This document shows positions 42,801 to 55,456 of a DNA stretch of 64,000 nt, piece after piece. The stretch spans positions 2,501 through 66,500 of the forward strand of contig NC_134032.1 in NCBI RefSeq assembly GCF_964204645.1. The letters are read 5' to 3'. The position numbers were made by a program, and so were the translations under genes. Each line of letters begins with the position of its first letter. Within the stretch, counting starts at the first letter, position 1. The notes under the pieces were generated by a model, which did no database searches, was not told the DNA's origin, and saw nothing but the letters and a program-made list of their open reading frames with translations. This DNA comes from Tubulanus polymorphus (Eukaryota; Nemertea; Palaeonemertea; Tubulaniformes; Tubulanidae).

Positions 42801-44216
42801 GTAGCCAGAAAATTCTTAATCTTTCCACTTATCTATTAGAAATCAGTTCAATACGCCTAAACCCATCTTTTCAGATTGAATCCATCATCTTCAGAAACAT
42901 AAGGAGCCAGAAAATTCTGAATCTTTCCTCCTATCTATTTGAGATCAGTTCAATACGCCTTAACCCATCGTTTCAGATTGAATCCATCATCTTCAGAACC
43001 AAAAGCAGCCAGAAAATTCTGATTCTTTTAACCTATCTATTTGAAATCAGTTCAATACGCCTTAACCCATCGTTTCAGATTGAATCCATCATCTTCAGAA
43101 CCAAAAGCAGCCAGAAAATTCTGATTCTTTTAACCTATCTATTTGAAATCAGTTCAATGCGCCTTAACCCATCTTTTCAGATTAAATCCATCATCTTCAG
43201 AACCAAAAGCAGCCAGAAAATTCTGATTCTTTCAACCTATCTATTTGAAATCAGTTCAATACGACTTAACCCATCTTTTCAGATTGAATCCATCATCTTT
43301 AGTACCAAAAGCAGCCAGAAAATTCTGATTCTTTCAACCTATCTATTTGAAATATGTTCAATACGACTTAACCCATCTTTTCAGATTGAATCCATCATCT
43401 TTAGTACCAAAAGCAGCCAGAAAATTCTGATTCTTTCAACCTATCTATTTGAAATCAGTTCAATGCGCCTTTACCCATCTTTTCAGATTGAATCCATCAA
43501 CTTCAGAAGGATAAGAAGCCAGAAAATTCTGAATCTTTCAACCAATCTATTGAAAATCAGTTCAGTACACCCTAACCCATCAATTAAGATAGAATTCATC
43601 ATCTTCAGGACCGTATTTAGCAAGAAAAATCTGTATCTTTCAACCCATCTATTCGAAATCAGTGCTGTTTACCTTAACCAATCATTTCAGATCGAATCCA
43701 TCATCTTTAGGAGCATTTAGTAGCCAGAAAATTCTTAATCTTTCCACTTATCTATTAGAAATCAGTTCAATACGCCTAAACCCATCTTTTCAGATTGAAT
43801 CCATCATCTTCAGAAACATAAGGAGCCAGAAAATTCTGAATCTTTCCTCCTATCTATTTGAAATCAGTTCAATACGCCTTAACCCATCGTTTCAGATTGA
43901 ATCCATCATCTTCAGAACCAAAAGCAGCCAGAAAATTCTGATTCTTTTAACCTATCTATTTGAAATCAGTTCAATACGCCTAAACCAATCTTTTCAGATT
44001 GAATCCATCAACTTCAGAAGCATAAGTAGCCAGAAAATTCTGAATCTTTCAACCAATCTATTGAAAATTAGTTCAGCACACCCTAACCCATCAATTAAGA
44101 TAGAATTCATCATCTTTAGGACCATATTCAGCTAAAAAAATCTCTGATTCTTTCAACCTATCTATTTGAAATCAGTTCAATACGCCTAAACCCATCTTTT
44201 CAGATTGAATCCATCA
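30801..44216 (+). repeat. 102-bp satellite, about 131 monomers, with a recurrent 103-bp variant
   Basis: Tandem monomers such as CAGATTGAATCCATCATCTT ... CCTATCTATTTGAAATCAGT. The monomer is 34 codons long and lacks stops in one + frame, so ORFs of 100-770 codons run through it. The ORFs all end at a variant monomer with one extra base (AGGAGCATTTAGTAG in place of AGAACCAAAAGCAG). Distances between successive copies of this variant are exactly n x 102 + 1 (n = 16, 8, 15, 3, 15, 13, 15, 22, 5, 9). A second monomer type contains TACACCCTAACCCAT, a telomere-like phrase. Large blocks (about 817 and 1,531 bp) repeat almost exactly, indicating recent higher-order duplication. I do not call a protein here. 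Confidence 0.93.
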
Positions 44217-45013
44217 TCGAATACCGATATTCTAACCGATATTATATATATATAAAACACTAGGTTACCCCTGTTATTATTTCGATGGCATAATATGATA
44301 TGAATCAAACAGTACGAAATGACTTCAAAACGATGACTTAAAAAGTTCGTAGCCACATCCAACATTTATAATCTATAGAATAATAGTAATAAACTGTTGA
44401 ATCTAATTCTGTTTTATGTAATGAATTTCTATGTTTGCAATAAAACACTGATGTTCAATGGTACAAAAACAACCACTTCTATTACGAGATTAATATATGA
44501 AATTGAGAGGAGACCTCAAAATAACAAGGTGCGAATGATTTAAATATAATAATTATTCAATGATTTGAATCTACAATTAAAAAAACCGCGTCTTCTAAAA
44601 ATATACGCGAGAAATATCGACATCAAAAACAGCGCGACCAAAATCAGTAAATTAATTCAACCAAATAAACCAGAAACCGAGGTACCTCAGGAATAGGACC
44701 CGACCGGGTGAGGTGGGTGCTATCTGAACCTGAAACCAGTTGTACGTAAGTAAATGTCATTTGTATTTTATAAGAAGTAGAGTTCAACAGTTCAACTCTT
44801 CATCTTAATCAAATCACACTTAACTCACAAACTGTCAAACATTTTCAATCAAGTTCAATTGTAAATAAATGCAACTTTTATTGTCAAAAAGTTCCACTTG
44901 AAATAACAACTGTATTTTATATAAACAGCTGAAATTATGTTCTAATTCACAGATTTATCAACTAACTATTCTAACCTAACCTATATATTCGGCCTACCTA
45001 TTCGGACTCGGGT
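44217..45013. other. No gene recognised; downstream part may be a 3' UTR
   Basis: AT-rich non-repeat sequence with a (TA)n run at 44244-44254. On the minus strand AATAAA at 44877-44882 lies about 135 bp past the stop of the candidate exon at 45014. Confidence 0.4.
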
Positions 45014-45255
45014 TTAGGGGTTAGGGAGGGGATACTGAAATAGAGACATGTTATACAGGTCCCACCGGAATTCTTCAGTCACTCTGTCATCATCATTCAA
45101 CTTCAGGTTCAATCTTCTGTGACTAGGGGGTCTTGGTCTTTTCACTGAAATAGAACATACAGGCCGCACCTGAATCGGGCCACTCTGTTGTGTGCTGGGG
45201 GTGAAGACACGTACTCTGTGGCCTAGTCTTCTGGGGTCTTGTCTCAGCGATGACC
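45014..45255 (-). CDS. Candidate terminal coding exon, unknown protein
   Basis: A minus-strand ORF of 157 codons has two distinct halves: an unlikely hydrophobic first half, and a well-behaved second half that follows a splice-acceptor-like TTTCAG (acceptor base at 45256). From there about 79 codons run to a stop at 45014, rich in Arg/Pro (VKRPRPPSHRRLNL), followed by a poly(A) signal. This fits the last exon of a minus-strand gene, possibly the one whose exons lie beyond 49.6 kb, but I cannot match the protein to RNF19 or any other family. Confidence 0.35.
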
Positions 45256-46961
45256 CTGAAATTGTCATGTTTATTTCAAATAATTTATTTACATAATAGG
45301 CGTTGTCTAGTAAAGCAATAGATTTAAAAAACCGAAATTCTGAAAAAAAGAAAAACACCTGAAAATAGAGAGAAACCCTGGAAAAAAAGAAGCATGAAAT
45401 ACAGGATCCTGAAATTAAGATATTAAGCATCAAAATAAACAAACAGCTTCCTCCAACTGAGAACTCCCAGGACACCACGCATAGCACCCTAATTTCATCA
45501 CTTAAATTAACCCATTATATTTCCATGTAATACTATAACTTACTAACTCACCGAGTAAGTTCCTAATAACTAACTTAACCTATAAAACATAATTTCAGCT
45601 GTTAATGTTTTTTCTAACTTACAGTTTATCCAATCCTGTGTGTGTAATGTATGAATCCAATGATAATCCTTGAGTCAATTTGAATCCTTGTGTTTTTAAT
45701 AACGTGCCGAATAAATCCTGAATAAGAAATTTAGTTTTCAGTAACAGTTCACAGTTTTTGAGAACAGGTCATATTAATCGATTCCATTCATAATAAATCC
45801 GTATATATGTTCACAAGAGGTAGGTATGTTAAAATGTCTGATTTTTACTGTAGACATGACGTGCGAGCACCTCTAAGTCCGACAGTCATACGAATAATGT
45901 ACACTTGACACCCAGATGTAATAATCTGTGCTGGACACAACGAACGACAAGAATGGTCGAACACAATGAAGCTTCATATTTCATATTATCTAACTATTGA
46001 GGTCACTGGTCATAATCCATGTTCGCTCTATAAACTGCGCGGCTCTGGTGAAATCAATCCATTCCGAACTGCATGAAGTATGTATCAGTATAAATCAGAT
46101 ACTATAGAAATATCTTATAGCAATTGATTTAACTTGAAATTTGAATTTTATTGATTAACTTATATTTTCATGAGGTTAGGCCAACACCGGGTCCAGCTTC
46201 CAAAACATCCTCATCAATGATTCGACGCATAATTAGTCATACTCGTCGGTGATTGGATACAAAGTTAGTTATACTCGTCGGTGTTTGGCTAACTGGTACA
46301 AAATATGAATATCTAAACTGGATGAAACCGTTTGAACGCGCGTCACGTAGGCATTTGTATCGTATTGTCCGAGAACAATAAACAATGACATTTGACACAT
46401 TTCACGAGACTATAAATCATCTTCTTTACATCGTTAACTCAATGCAGGTCACTATACGCTAATCATTAACAATACAATATCAATATCATCTCAAACTGGA
46501 CCGTTTTAATACTGAATGTATCTGTGTATGATTTTGTGACAGGTTCCTACGTGATGAACTAATGCAACACCGCTATCGTAGCTTTATTAGTTGAAAATCA
46601 TTTAACTTGAATTTATTTCGAATGTCCCATTTAACCAATGTATAAACTTTAGATCAGTACATTAATATGTGTAACCAATTTGTCGATCATGATCATACAA
46701 CTTTAAGCTAATCAAACCCTGGAAAACATAACGCAGTCTACAAATTGTCTCATTTTGTCATAACTGATCAATACTGAAATAAGTGAAACTAGTTCTGCAG
46801 TCTGCTATCTACCCCCTGATACCAGTACAAATCCCGCCAATTCTCCTCGACTTTTCTTTATATCAAAGATCAAACTAGTATAATGAGTTACTGTAAGAGC
46901 TGATCAGTGATAATCAGCAAAATGAGATGTAGTTGATAATAGAGCGCGACCTAAAACACAG
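45256..46961. other. Unannotated intergenic or intronic DNA
   Basis: No coding exon, RNA gene or mobile element recognised. A short repeat ATACTCGTCGGTG occurs twice (near 46241 and 46273), and a reversed-complement-like pair ACTTACTAACTC/GAGTAAGTTC lies near 45540. Confidence 0.4.
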
Positions 46962-47109
46962 CTTACCCCGCCCTGTGTCTCTAATGCGGCACCGCTCTCT
47001 TACCCCGCCCTGTGTCTCTAATGCGGCACCGCTCTCTTACCCCGCCCTGTGTCTATAATGCGGCACCGCTCTCTTACCCCGCCCTGTGTCTCTAATGCGG
47101 AACCGCTCT
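46962..47109. repeat. 37-bp tandem repeat, four copies
   Basis: Four head-to-tail copies of CTTACCCCGCCCTGTGTCTC plus TAATGCGGCACCGCTCT, with single changes (TCTATAATG in copy 3, GGAACC in copy 4). GC-rich within AT-rich surroundings. Confidence 0.92.
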
Positions 47110-48446
47110 CTTACTGAGTCTCTCTCAAAATATTCCTGAGTTTAATTCCTAATAATCCATTTTTGTAAATTCAACTCGTATAAACTATCAAACCGACATA
47201 AAACCACATTTCATCATCGTAACGCAGTTAGTTATTTTACTGTTACGTAATTTGTGTCGAGTCAACTAGACACCCAGATTAATGAGGATGACTGAGGTTT
47301 TTTTTTAAAGAGAAATATCTAGAGGTCACCCAGACTCAATTTTACCCCTTTGATATCATTCGAGGTCAAGTTCTTTATTTCTGTGACAAATTTCTATGAA
47401 ATATTTTGCTCAAATAAATTCATTCTGATCTAATATCAATGAAAATAAGTGTAGTTATTCATTTCAGTATGAAATTTGGCTCTGTTTTCAGGAATTACTG
47501 TTTTTCCAGACATCGGATCCAGAATATCACCTTGCCATCACCATGACAACGCACCAGTCAAAACAAACAACAATCATTCAGAAATGAAGCCCTGTAGATT
47601 CTTAAATTTGGTTTGAAGTTTCTTTATTTTGGTTGAGTAGATTCTGAATGATGCAAAGTTTACTAGAGACACTGGTTTTATCAAAATCAACTCTGGGGGA
47701 CAGTGCCAATCATGGAAAGGTTTTAACAGTCACTCAGATATTGTGTTCCACTGCATTCAGATCAAACCAACAGTTCACACTCAATTTGAGAAATATTTTG
47801 TCTTAATGTATAATAAATTTCACGTTTAATTTGACACTGAAGATATAAATTTCTAAATTTCCAATAGATGGCGTCTGTGACATACAGTATATTCGTATTA
47901 ATCCAATAATTTGGTGGTTCAGCAGAAATCCAATAGGTGGCGATCATGTCGTAATAACTATTCATCGGTATATATCAGACACCCTGGTTTATCATCTGAT
48001 CAAAATCACTGGGTTTGAACTTGGAACATCCTAAAAATCCTCTAAACAGCATGAAACATCACAGTCATTTAGAATCAATAATTCATTCATTTGACGCGCA
48101 GTCAATTTCAGGTGTAGACGTGTCGCAGGTTTCAGTTATTGAGATCCTCCTCCATTAGACTGAAAATAAATCAAACAACATTCATTATAACATCATTAGA
48201 GCAATTCACAAAAATCATATCAAATATTCGATATAAATAAGAGTAACTAAACAAACCTGATCTAAACATCACCTTCTTTTGAGTAGAATAAACAAAACTC
48301 TAGCGTTACGCCTACATCTGAAATAATACAAAACACTGAAAATCATTATTTCTTCATCAGATAAAAAATGAAAACAGATTCAACAAGATTCAAAATGCTT
48401 TTAGTGCCAAGAATTTGTTACAATTTTTTTTCATACAAGACTTAAC

Positions 48447-48735
48447 GGTAAATTAGTTCAGACTTAGAGCAGGGAACACTATATGAATTTATTCCCACAG
48501 CGTCTGAAATTACAGATTTCACACCAGAATTTTCAGCCTGTTCGTTGCTCAGCCGCAGGTGAATCGCACCACTCAAACATGTTTGATATTTGCACAGTAA
48601 ATTGGTTTAGACTTAGAGCAGGGAACACTATATGAATTTATTCCCACACCGTCTGAAATTACAAATTTCACAATGAAATTTTCAGCGTGTTCGTTGCTCA
48701 GCAGCAGGTGAATCGCACCATTCAAACATGTTTGA
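48447..48735. repeat. Local tandem duplication of about 148 bp in segment copy 1
   Basis: AGACTTAGAGCAGGGAACAC through GTTTGATATTT occurs twice in a row (48465 and 48609 on) with a few changes; the other segment copies have one. Confidence 0.75.
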
Positions 48736-49598
48736 TATTTCCACAGTAAATTGAGCCGCAATCTTTGACAAGCTTTCAAATCATGACGGCATCAATGATT
48801 TGAGAATGGCGCTGAAAACCTGCTTGGATTTTGGTTAACTCGGTTTTAAAACACCACAGTTTTTAACTTCGAAACTGTTTCTACAAATCTACTGTGGGTT
48901 TTTTATTCGTCAACTAAAAGTGGTGCAACGCCGTGCATATCACAGCAGTTTGTGTCAGTTGCGATCGAAAGCAACTGTTGGCCTACCGTAGGCCGGAGTA
49001 GAACACGGGCATCTAGCCCGATACGGCTTGCGACGAGTCGGTTAAGTGTTGGTTATTCAACGTGTTGGTTATTCAACGTCACTCTGTGAATTCAATTCGA
49101 ATACAGTCTATATTCAATCCCAGTTTTTGGCTATATTCAATTATTGAAAAACTGGGATTGGGATTGACTGGAATTGACTTTGTATTGAGTTTAACAGTTG
49201 TGTGGGTTTAGTTTCGACATGAAAGGACATTTCAAAGGACATAATGATATCTGTAATGAGGCATTCAATAAATGAACACTTTGAATCCCAGTTCATCTGT
49301 TTGGGTTAAATTCCTTTAGTTCAAAAATTTCCTCAAATTGAAAAACTGTAGTCAGAAAGCTGACCTATCACACATATTAAGCTATCATTCTATGTCTCAC
49401 GTGGTCACCCTGTGTGATAGGCCTCACGTATAAAAGACTTCCAGTTATGTGTCCGTATATGTTCCCGGAATTCAGACCAAAAACGACCTTTTGGGCACGA
49501 GGCCCTTGTGACTCGTGTGGAAATATAATAATGATCACTAAATTGAGATTCTCAGAGACAGACGGCAGATGGATTCCTAATATTAGTCGATAATTTAC

Positions 49599-49761
49599 CT
49601 CGCGTCCGACCCAGACGGGAATCCCTATGATCATCGCGGGAACTGCGATTCCAGCAACGAGTCCGATACCGACCGGAGCGCCAACTAACGTGACAAGTTG
49701 CCACAATATCTTCTTCTTTCGGCTCCATGGCTTTTTACCCCAGAAAGTGCAGCCAGACGGA
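49599..49761 (-). pseudogene. RNF19: RNF19-like exon (first transmembrane region), segment copy 1
   Basis: RNF19A/B are RBR-type E3 ubiquitin ligases with two membrane regions after the RBR domain. This exon encodes [20 protein letters not shown] and then a Gly/Val/Ile-rich membrane segment ending IPVWVGRE, which I recognise as the RNF19 first transmembrane region. It is bounded by an acceptor TTTTCAG (intron base 49762) and a donor GAG|GTAAAT (exon end 49599), so it is a genomic, intron-split copy, not a retrocopy. In this segment copy the downstream exons have been deleted, leaving it an orphan. Confidence 0.75.
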
Positions 49762-50929
49762 CTGAAAATCAACATAATCGACTAAATTATTACTCAATTT
49801 CTAAGGACTTATAAACCTTTATCATCGATTAAAGGCCGAGCTCGGGTTTACAAGGAAGGACCATAAATATCAATGGATTTATTCTATCACTTGCAACCAT
49901 TTGATTCAGAGCTCTGACAACTAGAGAATCGCCAGTTGCATAGTCATGGCTTAGACTTAAGACTACTCTAAGACCAACTTAGTTAATAATATAACCAATC
50001 TAACAACTTAAGACCAGGGCCCTGTTTCACAAAAAAGTTAAACTCAAATTCTTGGTGTAATTGCCATTGGTTACTTCATTTCTTCAATGAACACAACAAT
50101 TCAAACTTAACCGTTTAAGCCTTAAACTTTTTCGTGAAACTGCACCCAGTCCCAAGATTTAAGACCACCATTATAACATCATTAGAGCAATTCACAAAAA
50201 TCATATCAAATATTCGATATAAATAAGAGTAACTAAACGAACCTGATCTAAACATCACCTTCTTTTGAGTAGAATAAACAAAACTCTAGCGTTACGCCTA
50301 CATCTGAAATAATACAAAACACTGAAAATCATTTTTTTCATACAAGACTTAACGGTAAATTGGTTCGGACTTAGAGCAGGGAACACTATATGAATTTATT
50401 CCCACACCGTCTGAAATTACAGATTTCACAATGAAATTTGCAGCGTGTTCGTTGCTCAGCAGCAGGTGAATCACAACATTCAAACATGTTTGATATTTCC
50501 ACAGTTAATTTCATTGCAGCCAAATTTTTGTTCAGTCCCAAACACAGTATATTGAGCCGCAATCTTTGACAAGCTTTCAAATCATGACGGCATCAATGAT
50601 TTGAGAACGGCGCTGAAAACCTGCTTGGATTTTGGTTAACTCGGTTTTAAAACACCACTGAAACTGGTTTCTAGAGGTCTGTGATTAGGGCCTAAGATAT
50701 ATCTACCTGAATTGAGGGATCACTTGTTCACTTCATCGCCAAACAGTTATTCCTTGAACTTCCTGATGACTGCAGTTATTCAGTAGAGCATCACCCTGAA
50801 ATAAATATAGAAACCTGTCAGAGAAATCACTCTAAAATCCAGGGTATCCGCTGGGTCAAATGCTCCATCTGTATTGATAGTAATAGTTTAGGCCTCGATC
50901 CACTCTTTATGTTATTGATACTTTTTACT

Positions 50930-51226
50930 GCGGTGAGGGCTAGTGGTTAGAGCCAGGTCATGGGTTCGATCCCCGTTGTGTCCTCGGGCAAGACACTTAT
51001 CCTCACTGCCTCTCTCCACCCAGGAGTAAATGGGTACCTGGCCTGATAGAAGACTCCTGAGCGCTTGTTAGCAGCTCGGTGTTACTTCTCAAAAGGGAGA
51101 GATGACTGATACATGTTAGAGTATTAAAATTGGCCGGGGTAATAATACCGAAAAATGTAAAGCGCTCTGAGCAGCCTGGCTGGATTTAGCACTATATAAG
51201 ACACATATTAATATTATTATTATTAC
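50930..51226 (+). mobile_element. tRNA-derived SINE, segment copy 1 (17-bp deletion in the head)
   Basis: tRNA-like head (GGGCTAGTGGTTAGAG; B box GGGTTCGATCC), then a central domain with GGGCAAGACACTTATCCTCA and CACCCAGGAGTAAATGGGTA. The tail TAAAGCGCTCTGAGCAGCCT ... CACTATATAAG is of the type shared with L2/CR1-like LINEs, ending in (ATT)n. Compared with 56504 and 61160 the head lacks 17 bp between the pol III boxes. Confidence 0.85.
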
Positions 51227-52335
51227 TGAATGATGATGGTTTTACAGCACGCATCAGTGAATAGAGATTGCTGCTGCTCGTGGGGTTAAACCGGACTGTT
51301 TTATGTCGCTCTCCATCTCGAATCACCTTCATACATCACAAGTATTCGATTCATAAGTAAATTTACTTACTGTATTTCAATGTTGAAATGGTTTGAACAC
51401 ATTCTGTCGCTTCTGCGTTGAAAGAGAAGCTTCTAAATATTTCAAGTGAAAATTGCGCCATCATTCTTAATTGGGACATACTCCACTTGGGAGGGCTAGT
51501 TCTGTAGACCGCGGAGATCGAGGTCGACTCGGACTCAGGCTTTGCGCTCCGAGCACCAACTAAAGAGTTCACGGTTCTAGCCGCGGATGGCTTTAGGTAC
51601 CGCTCCGGATTACTAGCGGGGTAATGAATTCCACGGAATTAGCAATACGTAGCAATTCTAGTGAACTTCCGAGCTATAGTTCGAATAAAACATTCTAAAA
51701 TTATTCCCAATTAATGAAACAATCAAATGATCTTTTAAGTTGAATTGGTGACTCACAACACGTATTTAACCTAATAGTTTTTTCAGCGGGGCTCGGCCGA
51801 CAGTATCGACAAGTTTTGTATTTCTGTAACAAATATCTATGAAATATTTTGCTCAAATAAACTCATTCTGTTATCATATCGATGAAAATAAGTGAAGTTA
51901 TTCATTTCAGTATGAAATTTGGCTCTGTTTTGAGAAATTACTATTTTTCCAAAAACGGATCCAGAATATCACCTTGCCATCACCATGACAACGCACCAGT
52001 CAAAACAAACAACAATCATTCAGAAATGAAGCCCTGTAGATTATTGAAATTGGTTTCATGTTTCTTTACTTTGGTTGAGTAGATTCTGGATGATGCAAAG
52101 TTAACTAGAGACACTGGTTTTATCAAAATCAACTCTGGAAGACAGTGCCAATCCTGGAAGGGTTTTAACAGTCACTCAGATATTGTGTTCCACTGCATTC
52201 AGATCAAACCAACAGTTCACACTCAACTTGAGAAATATTTTGTGTTAATCTAAAATGCATTTCACGTTTATTTTGACTCAAGATATAAATTTCTAAATTT
52301 CCAATAGATGGCGTCTGTGATATACAGTTTAATCC

Positions 52336-52357
52336 AATACGAATACGTATTCGTATT
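52336..52357. repeat. Perfect 22-bp palindrome
   Basis: AATACGAATAC followed by its exact reverse complement. Present at 57927-57948 and 62567-62588 in the other copies, but only half is left in copy 1 (near 47890). Confidence 0.85.
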
Positions 52358-53677
52358 AATCCAATAATTTGGTGGTTCAGCAGAAATCCAATAGGTGGCG
52401 ATCATGTCGTAGTAACTATTCATCAGTATATATCAGACACCCTGGTCTATCATCTGATCAGAATCACTGGGTTTGAACTTGGGACATCCTACAAATCCTC
52501 TAAACAGCATGAAACATCACAGTCATTTAGAATCAATAATTCATTCATTTGACGCGCAGTCAATTTCAGGTGTAGACGTGTCGCAGGTTTCAGTTATTGA
52601 GATCCTCCTCCATTAGACTGAAAATAAATCAAACAACATTCATTATAACATCATTAGAGCAATTCACAAAAATCGTATCAAATATTCGATATAAATAAGA
52701 GTAACTAAACAAACCTGATCTAAACATCACCTTCTTTTGAGTAGAATAAACAAAACTCTAGCGTTACGCCTACATCTGAAATAATACAAAACACTGAAAA
52801 TCATTATTTCTTCATCAGATAAAAAATGAAAACAGATTCAACAAGATTCAAAATGCTTTTAGTGCCAAGAATTTTCAGTGTTACAATCTTTTTTCATACA
52901 AGACTTAACGGTAAATTGGTTCAGACTTAGAGCAGGGAACACTATATGAATTTATTCCCACACCGTCTGAAATTACAAATTTCACAATGAAATTTTCAGC
53001 GTGTTCGTTGCTCAGCAGCAGGTGAATCGCAACATTCAAACATCTTTGATATTTCCACAGTTAATTTCATCGCAGCAAAATTTTTGTTTAGTCCCAAACA
53101 CAGTAAATTGAGCCGCAATCTTTGATAAGCTTTCAAATCATGACGGCATCAATGATTTGAGAACGGCGCTGAAAACCTGCTTGGATTTTGGTTAACTCGG
53201 TTATAAAACAACACAGTTTTTAACTTCGAAACTGTTTCTACAAATCTACTGTGGGTTTTTTATTCGTCGACTAAAATTGGTGCAACGCCGTGCATATCAC
53301 AGCAGTTTGTGTCAGTTGCGATCGAAAGCAACTGTTGGCCTACCGTAGGCCGGAGTAGAACACGGGCAACTAGCCGGTCAGGCTTGCGACGAGTCGGTAG
53401 GGGTCGGGTTGCTGTCGCAAGCCGGGCTTACGTTGAACAGATAGAGCAGCAACTGGCGGCCTCTCGTAGGCCGTTAATCGGCGATAAACCCAGTTGTGTC
53501 GGTAGGCATCGCGTTGCTTGTCGACATAAGTCAGCCTTAATCCTGCTTTCTCAGAGAACTGCTCTTCCTTCTCCATGAGATTTTCCTAAATCTGCACCCG
53601 TACGTTCGCCGTGCCCTTCTCCAATTTTCCAGGGGATCCTCGTGATTCGTGAGATTGTAGTCGGGAAAATCTCTTAC

Positions 53678-53911
53678 CTGTTTTGGAATCCGCTCGGTCC
53701 GGCAACGGCGCTTCCCGATAAACTACCGTTTAAACTGGAGCCAGCAATCGCTCTGTTACTGGCCGATTAGCGATCGCTCTCATCGCGGATTATCCCGACT
53801 CGGTCGATGTGGTTTCCGCTAGCGCTAAGACTGCCAGTCATAGCCATAGACATCTCACCGATACTAGGTCCGATACTGGGGTTCGCTACCCGGTGACTGG
53901 TCGTTTCTATA
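53678..53911 (-). pseudogene. RNF19: RNF19-like exon downstream of the transmembrane region, segment copy 2
   Basis: Between an acceptor TTCTCACAG (intron base 53912) and a donor CAG|GTAAGA (exon end 53678) the minus strand encodes NPSIGPSIGEM, GSLSASGNHIDRVGIIRDE and, after an in-frame TAA (53767-53769), SNRAIAGSSLNGSLSGSAV. This matches the conserved cytosolic segment that follows the second membrane region of RNF19. The frame is otherwise continuous, so the TAA is a nonsense change. It is present in all three copies (also 59357 and 63959), so it predates the duplication or marks an unusual end of the protein. Confidence 0.7.
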
Positions 53912-53972
53912 CTGTGAGAATCAGCTACAACAAATATAAACATTCACTCATACTAGTACTGAACTAACTTAA

Positions 53973-54049
53973 ATGACGTCATAGGGGGATTTATATAGCA
54001 GCCACACCAGACAACATGGCTTTATCAGTTAATCCCCCTATGACATCAT
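53973..54049. repeat. Inverted-repeat element with a CRE-like palindrome
   Basis: ATGACGTCATAGGGGGATT at the left end and AATCCCCCTATGACATCAT at the right end form a 19-bp inverted repeat around 39 bp, like a small MITE. The left arm contains TGACGTCA, the consensus cAMP-response element. A third arm copy lies at 54115-54140; segment copy 3 has the same at 59563-59639. Confidence 0.6.
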
Positions 54050-54211
54050 CAAATTATCTTTCTCTTTCTGGCAAGTCTATATAAAACGTAGAAAAGTTGG
54101 CCACCTCCAATAAATCCGCCTATGACATCATCAAATTATCCCTTCAGATTCCTAGAAAGACAGCTGATTCCGGACCCTGCCCTATATGAAAAGTATGGTT
54201 TAAGTACTTAC

Positions 54212-54477
54212 GGGCGTAAGGCCCCGATGGGCCACTTCCTTCGTTTTTTTCGAACTCAAATCGAACTCCGCCCGGAGTCAGTCGTCGATACGCCGCAACC
54301 ACCGCTGCGACACAGCGATATCGGAACCACGCCGTAAACATACGCCAATAATATCGGTACACCGATACCAACGGCTAAACTAGCGACAACTGGCGCTACG
54401 ATAACAGACGCAGTTACACCACCGGCTATTACCATATTCCTCTTGTGCTGTGGTAGGTGACCGTAACGTGTGTGTAA
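54212..54477 (-). pseudogene. RNF19: RNF19-like exon (second transmembrane region), segment copy 2
   Basis: Acceptor GTGTTTCAG (intron base 54478), donor CCC|GTAAGT (exon end 54212). Encodes [20 protein letters not shown] and the membrane segment with [15 protein letters not shown], then [14 protein letters not shown], a highly conserved RNF19 stretch. Exon phase 0 joins the exon at 55294-55456 exactly (VGRE then LHTRYGH). Homology after GCGVS continues only in a different frame (GVRFEF), so there is a 1-nt-type frameshift, shared with copy 3. Likely a pseudogene, unless the reading is rescued by an alternative donor. Confidence 0.75.
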
Positions 54478-55293
54478 CTGAAACACAAGATAAACACATG
54501 AGAAATAGCATTTTTCATAGTAAAAATCTCGCCTGTGGTGGATTTAGGTTCCAATTTCTGTTTCTGACTAGCGCCATCAAGCGAGTAATTTCAGAACTTG
54601 AATTTGTCGATATCCTGTATTTCACCCGATAAGCCTTATCCTATGTCCTTGTCATTACGGTTAAATGACAGTAACCACTTGATACAGTTTATGCGCAGTG
54701 TTTAGAACTAGGATTTTGACAAATCAAATCAATAAGGATTTATTATTTCTAAGTGTTGGTTATTCAACGTCACTCTGTGAATTCAATTCGAATACAGTCT
54801 ATATTCAATCCCAGTTTTTGGCTATATTCAATTATTGAAAAACTGGGATTGGGATTGACTGGAATTGACTTTGTATTGAGTTTAACAGTTGTGTGGGTTT
54901 AGTTTCGACATGAAAGGACATTTCAAAGGACATAATGATATCTGTAATGAGGCATTCAATAAATGAACACTTTGAATCCCAGTTCATCTGTTTGGGTTAA
55001 ATTCCTTTAGTTCAAAAATTTCCTCAAATTGAAAAACTGTAGTCAGAAAGCTGACCTATCACACATATTAAGCTATCATTTTATGTCTCACGTGGTCACC
55101 CTGTGTGGTAGGCCTCACGTATAAAAGACTTTCAGTTATGTGTCCATGCGTATATGTTCTCGGCATTCAGACCGAATATGACCTTTTGGGCACGAGGCCC
55201 TTGTGACTCGTGTGGAAATATAATAATGATCACTAAATTGAGATTCTCAGAGACAGACGGCAGATGGATTCCTAATATTAGTCGATAATTTAC

Positions 55294-55456
55294 CTCGCGT
55301 CCGACCCAGACGGGAATCCCTATGATCATCGCGGGAACTGCGATTCCAGCAACGAGTCCGATACCGACCGGAGCGCCAACTAACGTGACAAGTTGCCACA
55401 ATATCTTCTTCTTTCGGCTCCATGGCTTTTTATCCCAGAAAGTGCAGCCAGACGGA
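55294..55456 (-). pseudogene. RNF19: RNF19-like exon (first transmembrane region), segment copy 2
   Basis: The same exon as 49599-49761 at a distance of 5,695 bp, with one visible substitution (Gly to Asp in GKKPW, TTTTTATCCC on the + strand). Splice sites are intact. It is the only segment copy with all three exons in order (55456-55294, 54477-54212, 53911-53678 on the minus strand). Confidence 0.75.

Noticed and set aside
30844-44135. Family of large repeat-containing proteins (up to 770 codons)
   Set aside because: A stop-free 102-bp satellite gives such ORFs automatically; starts fall inside monomers and ends at a 1-bp-longer monomer, with no promoter or non-repeat domain.
53370-53576. 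Minus-strand 68-codon ORF as the next RNF19 exon
   Set aside because: No similarity to the expected downstream RNF19 region and no acceptor at its start.
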